Origin: JBBROS01 sp965217935 | Lineage (GTDB): Bacteria; Pseudomonadota; Alphaproteobacteria; Acetobacterales; Acetobacteraceae | NCBI GenBank assembly: GCA_965217935.1 | Contig: OZ244581.1 | Coordinates: 2,976,001 to 3,040,000 of the forward strand | Length of the DNA: 64,000 nt | Direction of reading: 5' to 3' | Part shown: one piece after another, positions 29,053 to 37,502 of the stretch | How positions within the stretch are numbered: position 1 is the first letter of the stretch | Layout of the letters: the number at the start of each line of letters is the position of its first letter | Notes under the pieces: model-generated | The model's input: only the letters and a program-made list of their open reading frames with translations | Database searches by the model: none | What the model was told of the DNA's origin: nothing | Made by a program: the position numbers and the translations under genes

Positions 29053-30140
29053 GCCGGGACCCGGACACGGTTAGAGGCGATCTCGGCCACGTAGCCCTCA
29101 AGCGCCCCGGCCCGGTGGTCTCCGGTATGGGCGGCCAGGACGCGGGCGCGGGCGGCCTCGCCGACCGACCGGCGGCGGGTTTCGGACACGGTCCGCAACA
29201 GGGCGGCAACGTCCTCGCCCGACCGCGCGACCAGGATCTCGCGCCCGGGCTGGAACAGCTCGTCGAGCCCGGCCCACCAGTCGGAGATGATCGGCACGCC
29301 GCAAGCCGCAGCCTCGAACAAGCGCACGCTGGGGCTGTAGCCGCGGCGGATCATGTCGGCGCGGGTAATGTTTAACGTGAAACGTTGGGCGCAATAGAAC
29401 GCGCGGTGCTCCTGCGGCGGCAGGTGCTCGATGCGCTCGACGGTTTCCGGCCAGACGACCGATTGCGGGTATTGCGGCCCGGCGACGACGAACCGTCCCT
29501 CGCGCCACATCCCGGCCGGCTCGCACAGCATCGATTGCAGGGCAGGCTGCCGGTCCGGGCTGTAGGTGCCGAGATAGCCCAGGTCCCACCGCGGCGTCGC
29601 CGACGGATCGGGCCGGTAGATGTCCGGGTCGGCGGCGCAGTAGAGCGGGCGGGCCGCGCGGGCGCCGAACGTGCTTTCCAGCTCGTCCAAGGTCGGCCCG
29701 CCGGTGAACGACAGGTAAAGGTCATAGCGGGGCAGCAGGCCGGGATCGAGGTAGCTGCATTCGCCGGCCGACAAGGCTGCCAGCGTCACCGGCGTGTCGA
29801 TGTCGTAGAACGCCGAGAGGCCGCGCGCCAGCCGTTGCACGATCCGGCCCACGGCGATGCCGTCAGGCACGTAGGAGCCGACGATGACCAGATCCGCCCC
29901 GGCGATGGCCGCGCCCCAACGGTGCTCCAGGTCGGCCACGTGCTCGTAAAGCCGGGTCTCGCCGTATGGCGGCGCCGCCAGGTCGCGGTGGTCCGCGTAC
30001 CAGGGCTTGTCGCGTTCGAGGAACAGCACCTCGTGGCCCCGGCGGACCAGGCCGCGCACGAGGCCGCGGTAGGTGGTGGCGTGGCCGTTGCCCCAGGAGG
30101 AGGTGATGGTCAGGCCCAAGATGACGATGCGCAAACTCAC
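29049..30140 (-). CDS. CgeB-like glycosyltransferase, copy 2
   Basis: 363 residues from GTG 30140, 4 bases after the upstream stop. N-terminal LRIVILGLTITSSWGNGHATTYRGL, then LERDKPWYADHRDL; the donor-site half has DLGYLGTYSPDRQPAL, FTLNITRADMIRRGYSPSVRLFEAAACGVPIISDWW. Closest relative in the window is the next gene downstream. Likely adds successive sugars together with its paralogue. TTG 30134 is an alternative start. Confidence 0.75.
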   Translation of the reverse strand: MSLRIVILGLTITSSWGNGHATTYRGLVRGLVRRGHEVLFLERDKPWYADHRDLAAPPYGETRLYEHVADLEHRWGAAIAGADLVIVGSYVPDGIAVGRIVQRLARGLSAFYDIDTPVTLAALSAGECSYLDPGLLPRYDLYLSFTGGPTLDELESTFGARAARPLYCAADPDIYRPDPSATPRWDLGYLGTYSPDRQPALQSMLCEPAGMWREGRFVVAGPQYPQSVVWPETVERIEHLPPQEHRAFYCAQRFTLNITRADMIRRGYSPSVRLFEAAACGVPIISDWWAGLDELFQPGREILVARSGEDVAALLRTVSETRRRSVGEAARARVLAAHTGDHRAGALEGYVAEIASNRVRVPA

Positions 30141-30144
30141 GCAG

Positions 30145-31110
30145 CTACAAACCTTTCGTCGTGCCGAGAGTTGCATAAAGGTCATCCCGCAACCGGGCAA
30201 CGGCCTGGTCCCAACGGCCGTCCTTCGATTGGCGGTAGGTGCGGGCCGCCCGATACCACGGCGACCTCGAACCGGGGGCCAGGCCGCAGCCCCAGCGCCA
30301 ATCCGGATCGTGCTTCAGCAGAACGAACGTCGGCCGCCCAAGCGCCGCCGCCAGGTGCGCGATCATGGTGTCCACGGTGACGACGGCTTCGAGCCCGGCT
30401 GTCAGGCAGGCAACCGAGCCGAGATCCATGCTGCCCCGCAGCGGGTCCAAGGCCCCGATCACGGACGCCTCGGCCGCGGCCGGGCCACGCTGCAAGCTGA
30501 CGGCGCGCAGCCCAGGGATCGACGCGACCGGCAGCAAGGCCTGCGCCGGGACGTTGCGCGCCTGGTCCCATGCGCCGGCGCGCCAGCAGAACCCGACCCG
30601 CCCGGCGATCCCGGAAGAAGGCGTCGCCGTCAGGTAAGGCGATGGGTCAGGCGCGAGGCGCAAGGCGTGGCCCAGCTCCATGATCTCGATGTCGCACTCC
30701 GACGGCGGCAGCGGCGCGTCCGGCTCGAACGGGTGGATGTGGTCGATGCGGAGGCCGCGCAGCACGGGCAGCAGCTCAGGCTGCGCTTCCAACGTCACGT
30801 GCAAGGCCCGCTCGCGCAAGGCAGGCAGGTAGCGCGCGAACTGGATCGTGTCCCCCAAGCCGTGATAGCAACGAACCAGCACCCGCCGGCCATCGATTGC
30901 CTGGCCATCCCAAACCCAGCGCCGATGGTAGGGCCGCGCGGGATCGTCCCGCGTCGCCCGGTCGCGGAGCACCAGCACCGCGTCGTTGAGCGCCCAGGCG
31001 GCCGCGAAATCCCCGCGCTGCATGGCCTCCATCCAAAGCGCGCCGAGCCTCGGCGCCGGGTCCTCGCGATTCTTTGCGGTTTGGCGTTGAGCCGACTCTG
31101 GAAGGTCCAT
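30145..31110 (-). CDS. Glycosyltransferase family 9-like protein, first gene of the polysaccharide operon
   Basis: 321 residues. An N-terminal helical, TPR-like stretch (RLGALWMEAMQRGDFAAAWALNDAVL) is followed by a GT9/heptosyltransferase-like region: VRCYHGLGDTIQFARYLPALRE near residue 75 and TVDTMIAHLAAALGRPTFVLL near residue 260, the D-T...H-L-A-A-A-L-G-x-P motif of the family. ATG 31110 is 52 bases from the divergent nhaA start; longer frames would run into nhaA. It heads nine genes running to 23043. Confidence 0.75.
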   Translation of the reverse strand: MDLPESAQRQTAKNREDPAPRLGALWMEAMQRGDFAAAWALNDAVLVLRDRATRDDPARPYHRRWVWDGQAIDGRRVLVRCYHGLGDTIQFARYLPALRERALHVTLEAQPELLPVLRGLRIDHIHPFEPDAPLPPSECDIEIMELGHALRLAPDPSPYLTATPSSGIAGRVGFCWRAGAWDQARNVPAQALLPVASIPGLRAVSLQRGPAAAEASVIGALDPLRGSMDLGSVACLTAGLEAVVTVDTMIAHLAAALGRPTFVLLKHDPDWRWGCGLAPGSRSPWYRAARTYRQSKDGRWDQAVARLRDDLYATLGTTKGL

Positions 31111-31162
31111 ACGTTGCCGCCCAACGCGCCGGGCCGGCCGAGCGTTGCACCCTGGAGCTTGC

Positions 31163-32362
31163 ATGCCGCTGAAACCGATCGTCGCCCGCCTGACCCCGAT
31201 CGCCGACTTCCTGAAATCCGAGAAGGCCGGCGGCTTCATGCTCATCATGGCGGCCGTGTTCGCATTGGTCTGGGCCAATTCCGACGCCGGGGACGCCTAC
31301 CAGGCGCTCCTGCATTGGACGCCCCCCGTTCCCGGCCTGTCGCTGTCGTTCGACTTATGGGTCAACGACGCGCTGATGGTGGTGTTCTTCCTGCTGGTCG
31401 GCCTGGAGCTGAAACGCGAGATCACCCGCGGCGAGCTGGCGTCCGTGCAGCGCCTGGCGGCGCCCGGCATCGCGGCGCTGGGCGGCATGGTCGTGCCGGC
31501 CCTGATCTTCGTCGCGTTCAACTGGGGCGACAACAGCGCGCTCCGCGGCTGGGCCGTGCCGGTCGCGACCGACATCGCCTTCGCGCTGGCCGTGCTCGGC
31601 GTGCTCGGCGACCGCGTTCCGGTCACGCTCAAGGTGTTCCTGACGGCGCTCGCGATCATCGACGACCTGGGCGCGATCCTGGTGATCGCGTTGTTCTATG
31701 CGCAAGGGCTCGACATCGTGGCCCTTGGCCTGGCCGCCGTCGCCCTGGCGGTCCTGTATGGATTGAACCGGGCCGGCGTCCGCGCCCTCTGGCCCTACCT
31801 GCTGGGCGGCGTTGTTCTTTGGGCGTTGGTGTTCCACTCCGGCGTGCACGCGACCGTGGCCGGCGTGCTGCTGGCCTTCGTGGTCCCGATGGACGCCAAA
31901 CCCGGCGAGCGGGAATCGCCCGCCATCCGGCTCGAACACAAGCTGGGGCGCTGGGTGGCCTACCTCGTCCTGCCGGTGTTCGGGCTGGCCAATGCCGGGC
32001 TGCGTTTCGACACGCTGCCGGAGGGCGCCTGGGCCGATCCCCTGGCAATCGGCACGGCGCTGGGCCTGCTGGTGGGCAAGCAGATCGGCGTGTTCGGCGC
32101 GGTGATGGCGGCGGCCAAGCTGGGGCTCGCCAAGCTGCCGGAAGGGGTCACCCGAATGCAGATCTACGGCGCCGCGATCCTGTGCGGCATCGGCTTCACC
32201 ATGAGCCTGTTCATCGGCGACCTGGCCTTCCGCGGCTCGGTCCGTGGCGACGAGGTGAAGCTGTCGGTGTTCGTCGGCTCGTTGGCGGCGGCGCTCATCG
32301 GCTTGGCCGTGCTGTCGCTCGCCACGCCGAAACAAGTGCAGATCGAATCAGCGGCTGATTGA
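31163..32362 (+). CDS. nhaA: Na+/H+ antiporter NhaA
   Basis: Inner-membrane antiporter, 399 residues with about 12 membrane segments. Family motifs: GFMLIMAAVFALVWANS (TM1), FFLLVGLELKREI, VPVATDIAFALAVLGVLGDRVP, and ALAIIDDLGAI with the two ion-binding aspartates; GIGFTMSLFIGDLAF near the end. ATG 31163 has a CTGGAG site upstream; an ATG at 31145 is an alternative. Divergent from the polysaccharide operon and convergent with the amidase gene, overlapping it by 15 bases at the 3' ends. Confidence 0.95.
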   Translation: MPLKPIVARLTPIADFLKSEKAGGFMLIMAAVFALVWANSDAGDAYQALLHWTPPVPGLSLSFDLWVNDALMVVFFLLVGLELKREITRGELASVQRLAAPGIAALGGMVVPALIFVAFNWGDNSALRGWAVPVATDIAFALAVLGVLGDRVPVTLKVFLTALAIIDDLGAILVIALFYAQGLDIVALGLAAVALAVLYGLNRAGVRALWPYLLGGVVLWALVFHSGVHATVAGVLLAFVVPMDAKPGERESPAIRLEHKLGRWVAYLVLPVFGLANAGLRFDTLPEGAWADPLAIGTALGLLVGKQIGVFGAVMAAAKLGLAKLPEGVTRMQIYGAAILCGIGFTMSLFIGDLAFRGSVRGDEVKLSVFVGSLAAALIGLAVLSLATPKQVQIESAAD

Positions 32363-33607
32363 CACGCCCCGGCGCTCCAGGTCGAGCGCCACCCGCAACG
32401 CCAGGTCTTCCCGCCAAGGGGCGGCAATCACCTGCACGCCCACCGGCAACCCGGCCCGCGCCACCGGCACGGCGACGACGGGCAGCCCGACGAACGAGAT
32501 CGGCTGCGTCAGGATGCCGAGCGACGCCCGCGTCGGCAGCTTCTGGCCGTTCAGCTCGATGCTCGCTTGCCCGATCAGCGGCGCCGGGCAGGGCGTCGCC
32601 GGGGCAAGCAGGACGTCGGCATCCTCGAACACGCGCAGGACCTGATCGCGATACCACCGGCGGAACCGCTGCGCGCGTACGTAGTAGGCGCCTGGCAGCA
32701 TCGCGCCGGCGATCAGCCGGTCCCTCGTGGCCGGGTCGAAGTCCTGCGGGCGGGCGCGGAGCCGCTCAAGGTGAAGGTTGGCGCCCTCGACGGCGGTGAT
32801 CACGTAGGCCGCCGCCCGCGCCCGGCCCGCCTCGGGAAGCTCGGCCCGCCGCTCCGCGCCCAACGCCTTGGCAACCAGCCCCACCGCCTCGCGCGCCTCA
32901 GGCCCGGCGTTCCGCTCGAAATAGCCGCCGAGCGTGGCGATGCGCAGCCCCTCGATCCCACTATCCTCCACGATGTCCGGCGGGCGGGGGGAGCACGCGG
33001 GGTCATCCGCGTCCGGCCCCTGCATCGCGTTATACGCCTGCATCAGCAGCCCGGCCGTGCGCGCCAGCGGGCCGACGTGGTCCAGGCTGTTGACGAACGC
33101 GAACGTCCCGGCCCGGCTCAACCGCCCATAGGTCGGCTTCAGCCCGAACACGCCGCATAGGCTGGCCGGCACCCGGATCGAGCCGTTGGTGTCCGAGCCG
33201 AGCGCGAGCGGGACCAGCCCGGCGCCGACCGCAGCCCCCGATCCGCTGCTGCTCCCCCCGGACATCCGCGCCGGGTCATGCGGGTTGCGGCAGTTGCCGT
33301 CGTGGACGTTCTCGCCGGTGAAGTCGTAGGCATACTCGCCCATGTTCAGCGCGCCGACCAGAACCGCGCCCGCGGCCTCGAGCCGCCGGATCGCCGCCGC
33401 GTCCCGGGCCGCGGACGCACGCTCCCGGTTGATCAGCGAGCCGGCGCGCGTCGGCAGCCCTTCGATGTCGAACAGGTTCTTGGCGGCGAACGCGGTCCCG
33501 GCAAGCGGGCCGGAACCGGACCGGGCGGCGGCACGCTCCTGCAGGACGGCGGTGAACGCATTGAGCGGACTGGCCTCGATTCGGGCGAACACCTGCTCCA
33601 GCGTCAC
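32348..33607 (-). CDS. AtzE-family amidohydrolase (amidase signature enzyme)
   Basis: 419 residues with the amidase Ser-cisSer-Lys triad: FAAKNLFDIEG (Lys), MSGGSSSGSGAAV (cis-Ser) and LALGSDTNGSIRVPAS (nucleophile Ser). AtzE-type enzymes hydrolyse 1-carboxybiuret or related ureido amides, with a small AtzG partner. GTG 33607 overlaps the stop of a 56-residue AtzG-like gene (GTGA), which supports that assignment; the open frame upstream of it is a shadow. No atzD, atzF or urea genes are nearby, so the substrate is open. Confidence 0.82.
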   Translation of the reverse strand: MTLEQVFARIEASPLNAFTAVLQERAAARSGSGPLAGTAFAAKNLFDIEGLPTRAGSLINRERASAARDAAAIRRLEAAGAVLVGALNMGEYAYDFTGENVHDGNCRNPHDPARMSGGSSSGSGAAVGAGLVPLALGSDTNGSIRVPASLCGVFGLKPTYGRLSRAGTFAFVNSLDHVGPLARTAGLLMQAYNAMQGPDADDPACSPRPPDIVEDSGIEGLRIATLGGYFERNAGPEAREAVGLVAKALGAERRAELPEAGRARAAAYVITAVEGANLHLERLRARPQDFDPATRDRLIAGAMLPGAYYVRAQRFRRWYRDQVLRVFEDADVLLAPATPCPAPLIGQASIELNGQKLPTRASLGILTQPISFVGLPVVAVPVARAGLPVGVQVIAAPWREDLALRVALDLERRGVSISR

Positions 33608-33774
33608 GCCCGGAACACCGGCGCGAGGTCGGCCTCGTCGTCGAGCGGGAACGCCGCCACCTCTCGCGCGAGCCGCAGGCTGACATCGAGGTTGAGCCGG
33701 ATCGTTCCGTGCCACTCCGGCCGCACCGGGATGTCCAGCGCCGAGGCGAGCGCCTCGATATCCAAATCCTGCAC
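33604..33774 (-). CDS. AtzG-like small subunit (DUF4089)
   Basis: 56 residues from GTG 33774, reading VQDLDIEALASALDI, then VRPEWHGTIRLNLDVSLRLA and a short acidic tail. This matches the DUF4089/AtzG pattern of a small helical protein that binds the amidase subunit. It overlaps the atzE-like start by 4 bases and begins right after the secreted-protein gene upstream. It is short and easily missed. Confidence 0.7.
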   Translation of the reverse strand: MQDLDIEALASALDIPVRPEWHGTIRLNLDVSLRLAREVAAFPLDDEADLAPVFRA

Positions 33775-34074
33775 CTAGCGCACCGTGCGCCCGGGAATGA
33801 ACCGGTCCCACGGGTATCCGCGCGGCGGCGGGCAGGCGCACGGCTCGCCGAGCGGCTTGGCGCGGATGATTGGGCAGACGAGTTGTTCGGGTCCGTCGCG
33901 CGTCGGCAAGAGGGCGTCGCACTTGTCGCCGAACCGGATATGCCGCCGGTAGGGCGGCGGGGGCGGGTAGGCTGGCACTTCATAGACAGGCGGCGGCGAG
34001 TGCGGCCGCAAGTATTGCGCCGGCGCGGGGGCAGCCAGTGAGACGAGAAAGAGAGCGGGGACGAGGGCCTTCAT
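33775..34074 (-). CDS. Small secreted Pro-rich protein
   Basis: 99 residues: signal peptide MKALVPALFLVSLAAPAPAQ, then a Pro/Tyr-rich linker (PPPVYEVPAYPPPPPYRRH) and a C-terminal block with four cysteines (DKCDALL, LVCPI, PCACPPP) that could form two disulfides. ATG 34074 overlaps the rdgB stop (ATGA). No known family recognised. Confidence 0.65.
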   Translation of the reverse strand: MKALVPALFLVSLAAPAPAQYLRPHSPPPVYEVPAYPPPPPYRRHIRFGDKCDALLPTRDGPEQLVCPIIRAKPLGEPCACPPPRGYPWDRFIPGRTVR

Positions 34075-34682
34075 GGCGACGGATCGAAGCACGACGCGAG
34101 CAGTTGCGCCATAGCCTTCGCGCGATGGCTGACCGCGTGCTTGGCCTCGGCCGTCATCTCGCCGAACGTTAGCGCCGACCCGGCCGGGACGAACATCGGA
34201 TCGTAGCCGAAGCCCTTCTCGCCCCGAGGCGGCCAAACCACCTGGCCCTCGGCGCGGCCGAGGAAGGTGGCGGTCTCACCGCCCGGCCAGGCGAGGCAGA
34301 GCGCGCTCGTGAACCAGGCCCGCCGGTTCGGGTCGTCCGCCAGCGCCTCATGCACCCGGCGCATCGCCGCGGCGAAATCCCGCTCCGGGCCGCCCCAGCG
34401 GGCGCTCAGGACGCCGGGCGCGCCGCCCAGGGCCGCGACGCTGAAACCGGAATCGTCGGCCAGCGCGGGCAGGCCGCTGGCCGTGGCCGCGACCGCGACC
34501 GCCTTGAGGCGGGCGTTGCCGGCGAAATCGGGCGCGGTCTCCTCCGGCTCGGGCAAGCCCAGCGAGCCGGCGGAAACCAACTCCACCGCATGAGGCTGCA
34601 ACAGCGCCCTCATCTCGTCGAGCTTGCCGGGGTTGTGCGTCGCCAGCGCCAGCCGGCTGCCGCGGACGATGCGCCGGCTCAC
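34071..34682 (-). CDS. rdgB: Non-canonical purine NTP pyrophosphatase (RdgB/HAM1)
   Basis: Hydrolyses dITP, XTP and similar mutagenic nucleotides. 203 residues with LALATHNPGKLDEMRALL (nucleotide-binding start), FAGNARLKA, LADDSGFSVAALGGAPGVLSARW, EKGFGYDPMFVP and SHRAKAM at the end. GTG 34682 overlaps the rph stop (GTGA). The rph-rdgB order next to hrcA is conserved in Alphaproteobacteria. Confidence 0.94.
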   Translation of the reverse strand: MSRRIVRGSRLALATHNPGKLDEMRALLQPHAVELVSAGSLGLPEPEETAPDFAGNARLKAVAVAATASGLPALADDSGFSVAALGGAPGVLSARWGGPERDFAAAMRRVHEALADDPNRRAWFTSALCLAWPGGETATFLGRAEGQVVWPPRGEKGFGYDPMFVPAGSALTFGEMTAEAKHAVSHRAKAMAQLLASCFDPSP

Positions 34683-35404
34683 GCGCCCAGGGCTTCCCGT
34701 TGCGCGGCGTAGAGCCGTTCCGTGCCCAGCCGGGCCAGACGCATCAACTCGGCGAACTGCGCCTCGCTGAACGGGTGCTTCTCCGCCGTGCCCTGGATCT
34801 CGACGATCCCGCCCCCGTCCGTCAGCACGAAGTTGGCGTCGGCCTCCGCGCCGTTGTCCTCGGCGTAATCGAGGTCGAGCACCGCCTCGCCGGCCACCAA
34901 GCCGCAGCTTACCGCCGCCACCTGCCCGGTGATCGGCGAGCGGGACAGCACCCGGCCCGCCACCAGCTTGCGGAATGCGAGGCTCAGCGCGACCCAGGCC
35001 CCGGTGATGCTGGCGCAGCGCGTGCCCCCGTCGGCGTTCAGCACGTCGCAGTCGAGCGTGATGGTGCACTCGCCCATCGCGGCGCGGTCCACCACCGCGC
35101 GGAGGCTGCGCCCGATCAGCCGCTGGATCTCCTGCGTCCGCCCGGATTGCTTGCCCCGCGCGGCCTCGCGGTCGCCCCGCGTGTTGGTGGCGCGCGGCAG
35201 CATCCCGTATTCCGCCGTCACCCAGCCTAATCCCTGGCCGCGCAGGAACGGGGGAACGCGCCCCTCGACGCTGGCGTTGCACAGCACCTCCGTGCCGCCC
35301 ATGCGGATCAGGCAGGACCCTTCCGCGTGCCGGGCGAAGCCGAGGGTGAAGGAAACGTCGCGCAGCGCGTCGGCGGCGCGGCCCGAGGGGCGTGGTGCGG
35401 GCAT
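34679..35404 (-). CDS. rph: Ribonuclease PH
   Basis: Phosphorolytic 3'-to-5' exonuclease for tRNA maturation. 241 residues with RDVSFTLGFARHAEGSCLI, VLCNASVEGRVPPFLRGQGLGWVTAEYGMLPRAT, SGRTQEIQRLIGRSLRA, LDCDVLNADGGTR and the C-terminal EIQGTAEKHPFS. ATG 35404 gives normal length; the frame continues far upstream but as a shadow of the divergent genes. First gene of rph-rdgB. Confidence 0.95.
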   Translation of the reverse strand: MPAPRPSGRAADALRDVSFTLGFARHAEGSCLIRMGGTEVLCNASVEGRVPPFLRGQGLGWVTAEYGMLPRATNTRGDREAARGKQSGRTQEIQRLIGRSLRAVVDRAAMGECTITLDCDVLNADGGTRCASITGAWVALSLAFRKLVAGRVLSRSPITGQVAAVSCGLVAGEAVLDLDYAEDNGAEADANFVLTDGGGIVEIQGTAEKHPFSEAQFAELMRLARLGTERLYAAQREALGA

Positions 35405-35464
35405 GTGGGGGTGTCCTGTTTCCGGGGCCGTCCGTATAACCCATATCCACGGCGGAGGTAGACC

Positions 35465-36445
35465 ATGGCTGCAAACAACGGGCCTGTGCGGCTCAGCATC
35501 ATCGGGGCGGGCATCATGGGCGAGCGCCTGCTGCGGGCGGCGCAGGAGCACGCGCGGGGCGTCGTCGAGATCGTGTCGGTTTGGGACCACTCCGGCGAGG
35601 CGATGCAACGGGTCGGGGGCCTCGCTCCTGCCGCCGGGTCGGCGGACGAGGCGATCGAGGCCGGCGAGTGCGTTTATGTCGCGACGCCCCCGGGCACGCA
35701 TCTGGATTATGCCGGGCAAGCCCTCGCGGCTGGGCGCGCGGTGTTCCTGGAAAAGCCGCTGGCCACCGATGTCGCGGCGGCCGAGGCGTTTGTCAGGACG
35801 CATGACGGCGCGCGCGTCGCCGTCAACTTTCCCTTCGCATCCTCCTTCGCCGTCGAAACGCTGCAAGCCTGGCTTGACGACACCGTGATCGGCCCCCCGC
35901 GACGCCTCGATATTCGCGTCGAGTTCGCCCGCTGGCCCCGCAACTGGCAGCAGGCCGCCGCCTTGTGGCTCGATAGCCCGGCGGAGGGCGGCTTCACCCG
36001 CGAAGTCGTTTCCCACTTCCTGTTCCTTGCCCGGCGCCTGCTGGGTCCGCTGCAGATCAGGACTTCGGGCGTGCGCCGGCTGGAGGGCGCGACCGAGAAC
36101 AAGATCGACGCCCAACTCAGTGCCGGAGCGCTTCCGGTCACGCTGTCCGGGGAGGTCGGGCATACGGAACACGAGGACCACAACGCCTTCACGCTGACCG
36201 GCATCGGCGCGATCCGCTTGCGTGACTGGTCCTGGGCCGAGCGGCAGCGTCCGGACGGACAGTGGGCCAGCGACCCGGATGCGGCGCCGAACGAGGAGAT
36301 GCGCCCCCGCGTGCTGCGCCGCCAGATCGAGGGCGTGGCCGCGATGACGCGCGGCGAGCCGCATCGCCTGGCGACCTTGCAGGAGGCGCTGGAGGTGCAG
36401 GTGGTTGTCGAGTCGATGCTGGCGACAGCGCCGCTGGATGGCTAG
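35465..36445 (+). CDS. Gfo/Idh/MocA-family oxidoreductase
   Basis: 326 residues. N-terminal Rossmann fold LSIIGAGIMGERLLRAA, CVYVATPPGTHLDYAGQAL and the EKP motif VFLEKPLATDVAAAEAF; the C-terminal half is the usual beta-sheet substrate domain. GGAGG lies before ATG 35465. It overlaps hrcA by 8 bases, so it heads an operon with hrcA, epmB and efp. Substrate (a sugar, inositol or imine) cannot be named. Confidence 0.85.
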   Translation: MAANNGPVRLSIIGAGIMGERLLRAAQEHARGVVEIVSVWDHSGEAMQRVGGLAPAAGSADEAIEAGECVYVATPPGTHLDYAGQALAAGRAVFLEKPLATDVAAAEAFVRTHDGARVAVNFPFASSFAVETLQAWLDDTVIGPPRRLDIRVEFARWPRNWQQAAALWLDSPAEGGFTREVVSHFLFLARRLLGPLQIRTSGVRRLEGATENKIDAQLSAGALPVTLSGEVGHTEHEDHNAFTLTGIGAIRLRDWSWAERQRPDGQWASDPDAAPNEEMRPRVLRRQIEGVAAMTRGEPHRLATLQEALEVQVVVESMLATAPLDG

Positions 36446-37502
36446 CCGGCCGCAAGGCTTCCCGTCGAGCGTGCCGCCGGGCCTCGATTTCCGCTCGGCA
36501 GCCGTGCTGCGGGAGATCGTCGAGCAGTTCGTGCAGACCGGCGAGCCTGTGGGCAGCCGGACCCTGTCGCGCCGGCTGCCGATGCCGCTCTCCCCGGCCT
36601 CGATCCGCAACGTCATGGCCGACCTGACCGAAGCCGGCCTGCTGTTCGCGCCGCATACCAGCGCTGGGCGCCTGCCGACCGACCGCGGCCTGCGCCTGTT
36701 CGTCGACGGCCTGTTGCAGAAGGGCGCGCTGGCCGAGGAGGAGCGCGAGACCATCGCCCGCGCCCTGGAGGCTCGTGGCCGCAGCCTGGAGGACACGCTG
36801 GCCGACGCCGGCGACATGCTTTCCGAGCTCGCGGGCGCGGCCGGCCTCGTTCTGGCGCCGAAATCGGACGGGGCGGTGCGGCACATCGAGTTCGTGCCCC
36901 TCGGCTCCGGCCGCGCGCTGGTCATCCTGGTGGGCGCGGACGGCCAGGTCGAGAACCGCGTGATCGAGACCCCCGCAGGCCTGCCCCCGTCGGCGCTGGT
37001 CCAGGCCAGCAACTTCCTCAACGCGCGCCTGACCGGGCGCAGCCTCGCCGACCTGCGGACCAAGGTGGCCGGCGAGATGGCCGAGGACCGCAGCCTGCTC
37101 GACAGCCTCACCAGCCAGGTGGTCGAAACCGGGCTGGCCACCTGGACCGGCGACCGCGGCGGCTCGCTCATCATCCGCGGCCAGGCCCGCCTGCTCGCCG
37201 ACGTGCGCCAGATCGAGAGCCTGAGGGCGATCCAGGCCTTGTTTGAACGCCTGGAAACCGAGGAGACCCTGCTCAAGCTGCTGGAACTGGCCGAGGCATC
37301 GGACGGCGTGCGTATCTTCATCGGCGCCGAAAGTGGGCTGTTCGGCGCCAGCGGGGTGTCGATGGTGGTGGCGCCAGCCCGCAGCGAGGGCGACCGGATC
37401 GTCGGCGCCATCGGCGTGATCGGACCGACGCGAATCAACTACGGCCGCATCATCCCGGTCGTCGACTACACCGCGCGGGCCATCGGGCGCTTGCTGGGTT
37501 GA
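36438..37502 (+). CDS. hrcA: Heat-inducible transcription repressor HrcA
   Basis: Repressor of groE/dnaK-type operons through CIRCE operators. 354 residues: N-terminal winged HTH (LREIVEQFVQTGEPVGSRTLSRRL, SPASIRNVMADLTEAGLL), HTSAGRLPTDRGLRLFVD, and the C-terminal GAF-like part ending VIGPTRINYGRIIPVVDYTA. No CIRCE sequence is visible upstream of the operon. Start ATG 36438 overlaps the oxidoreductase. The stop overlaps the next gene by TTGA. Confidence 0.94.
   Translation: MASRPQGFPSSVPPGLDFRSAAVLREIVEQFVQTGEPVGSRTLSRRLPMPLSPASIRNVMADLTEAGLLFAPHTSAGRLPTDRGLRLFVDGLLQKGALAEEERETIARALEARGRSLEDTLADAGDMLSELAGAAGLVLAPKSDGAVRHIEFVPLGSGRALVILVGADGQVENRVIETPAGLPPSALVQASNFLNARLTGRSLADLRTKVAGEMAEDRSLLDSLTSQVVETGLATWTGDRGGSLIIRGQARLLADVRQIESLRAIQALFERLETEETLLKLLELAEASDGVRIFIGAESGLFGASGVSMVVAPARSEGDRIVGAIGVIGPTRINYGRIIPVVDYTARAIGRLLG

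Noticed and set aside
36438..37502. CIRCE operator upstream of the hrcA operon
   Set aside because: No TTAGCACTC/GAGTGCTAA pair is visible between rph and the oxidoreductase gene.
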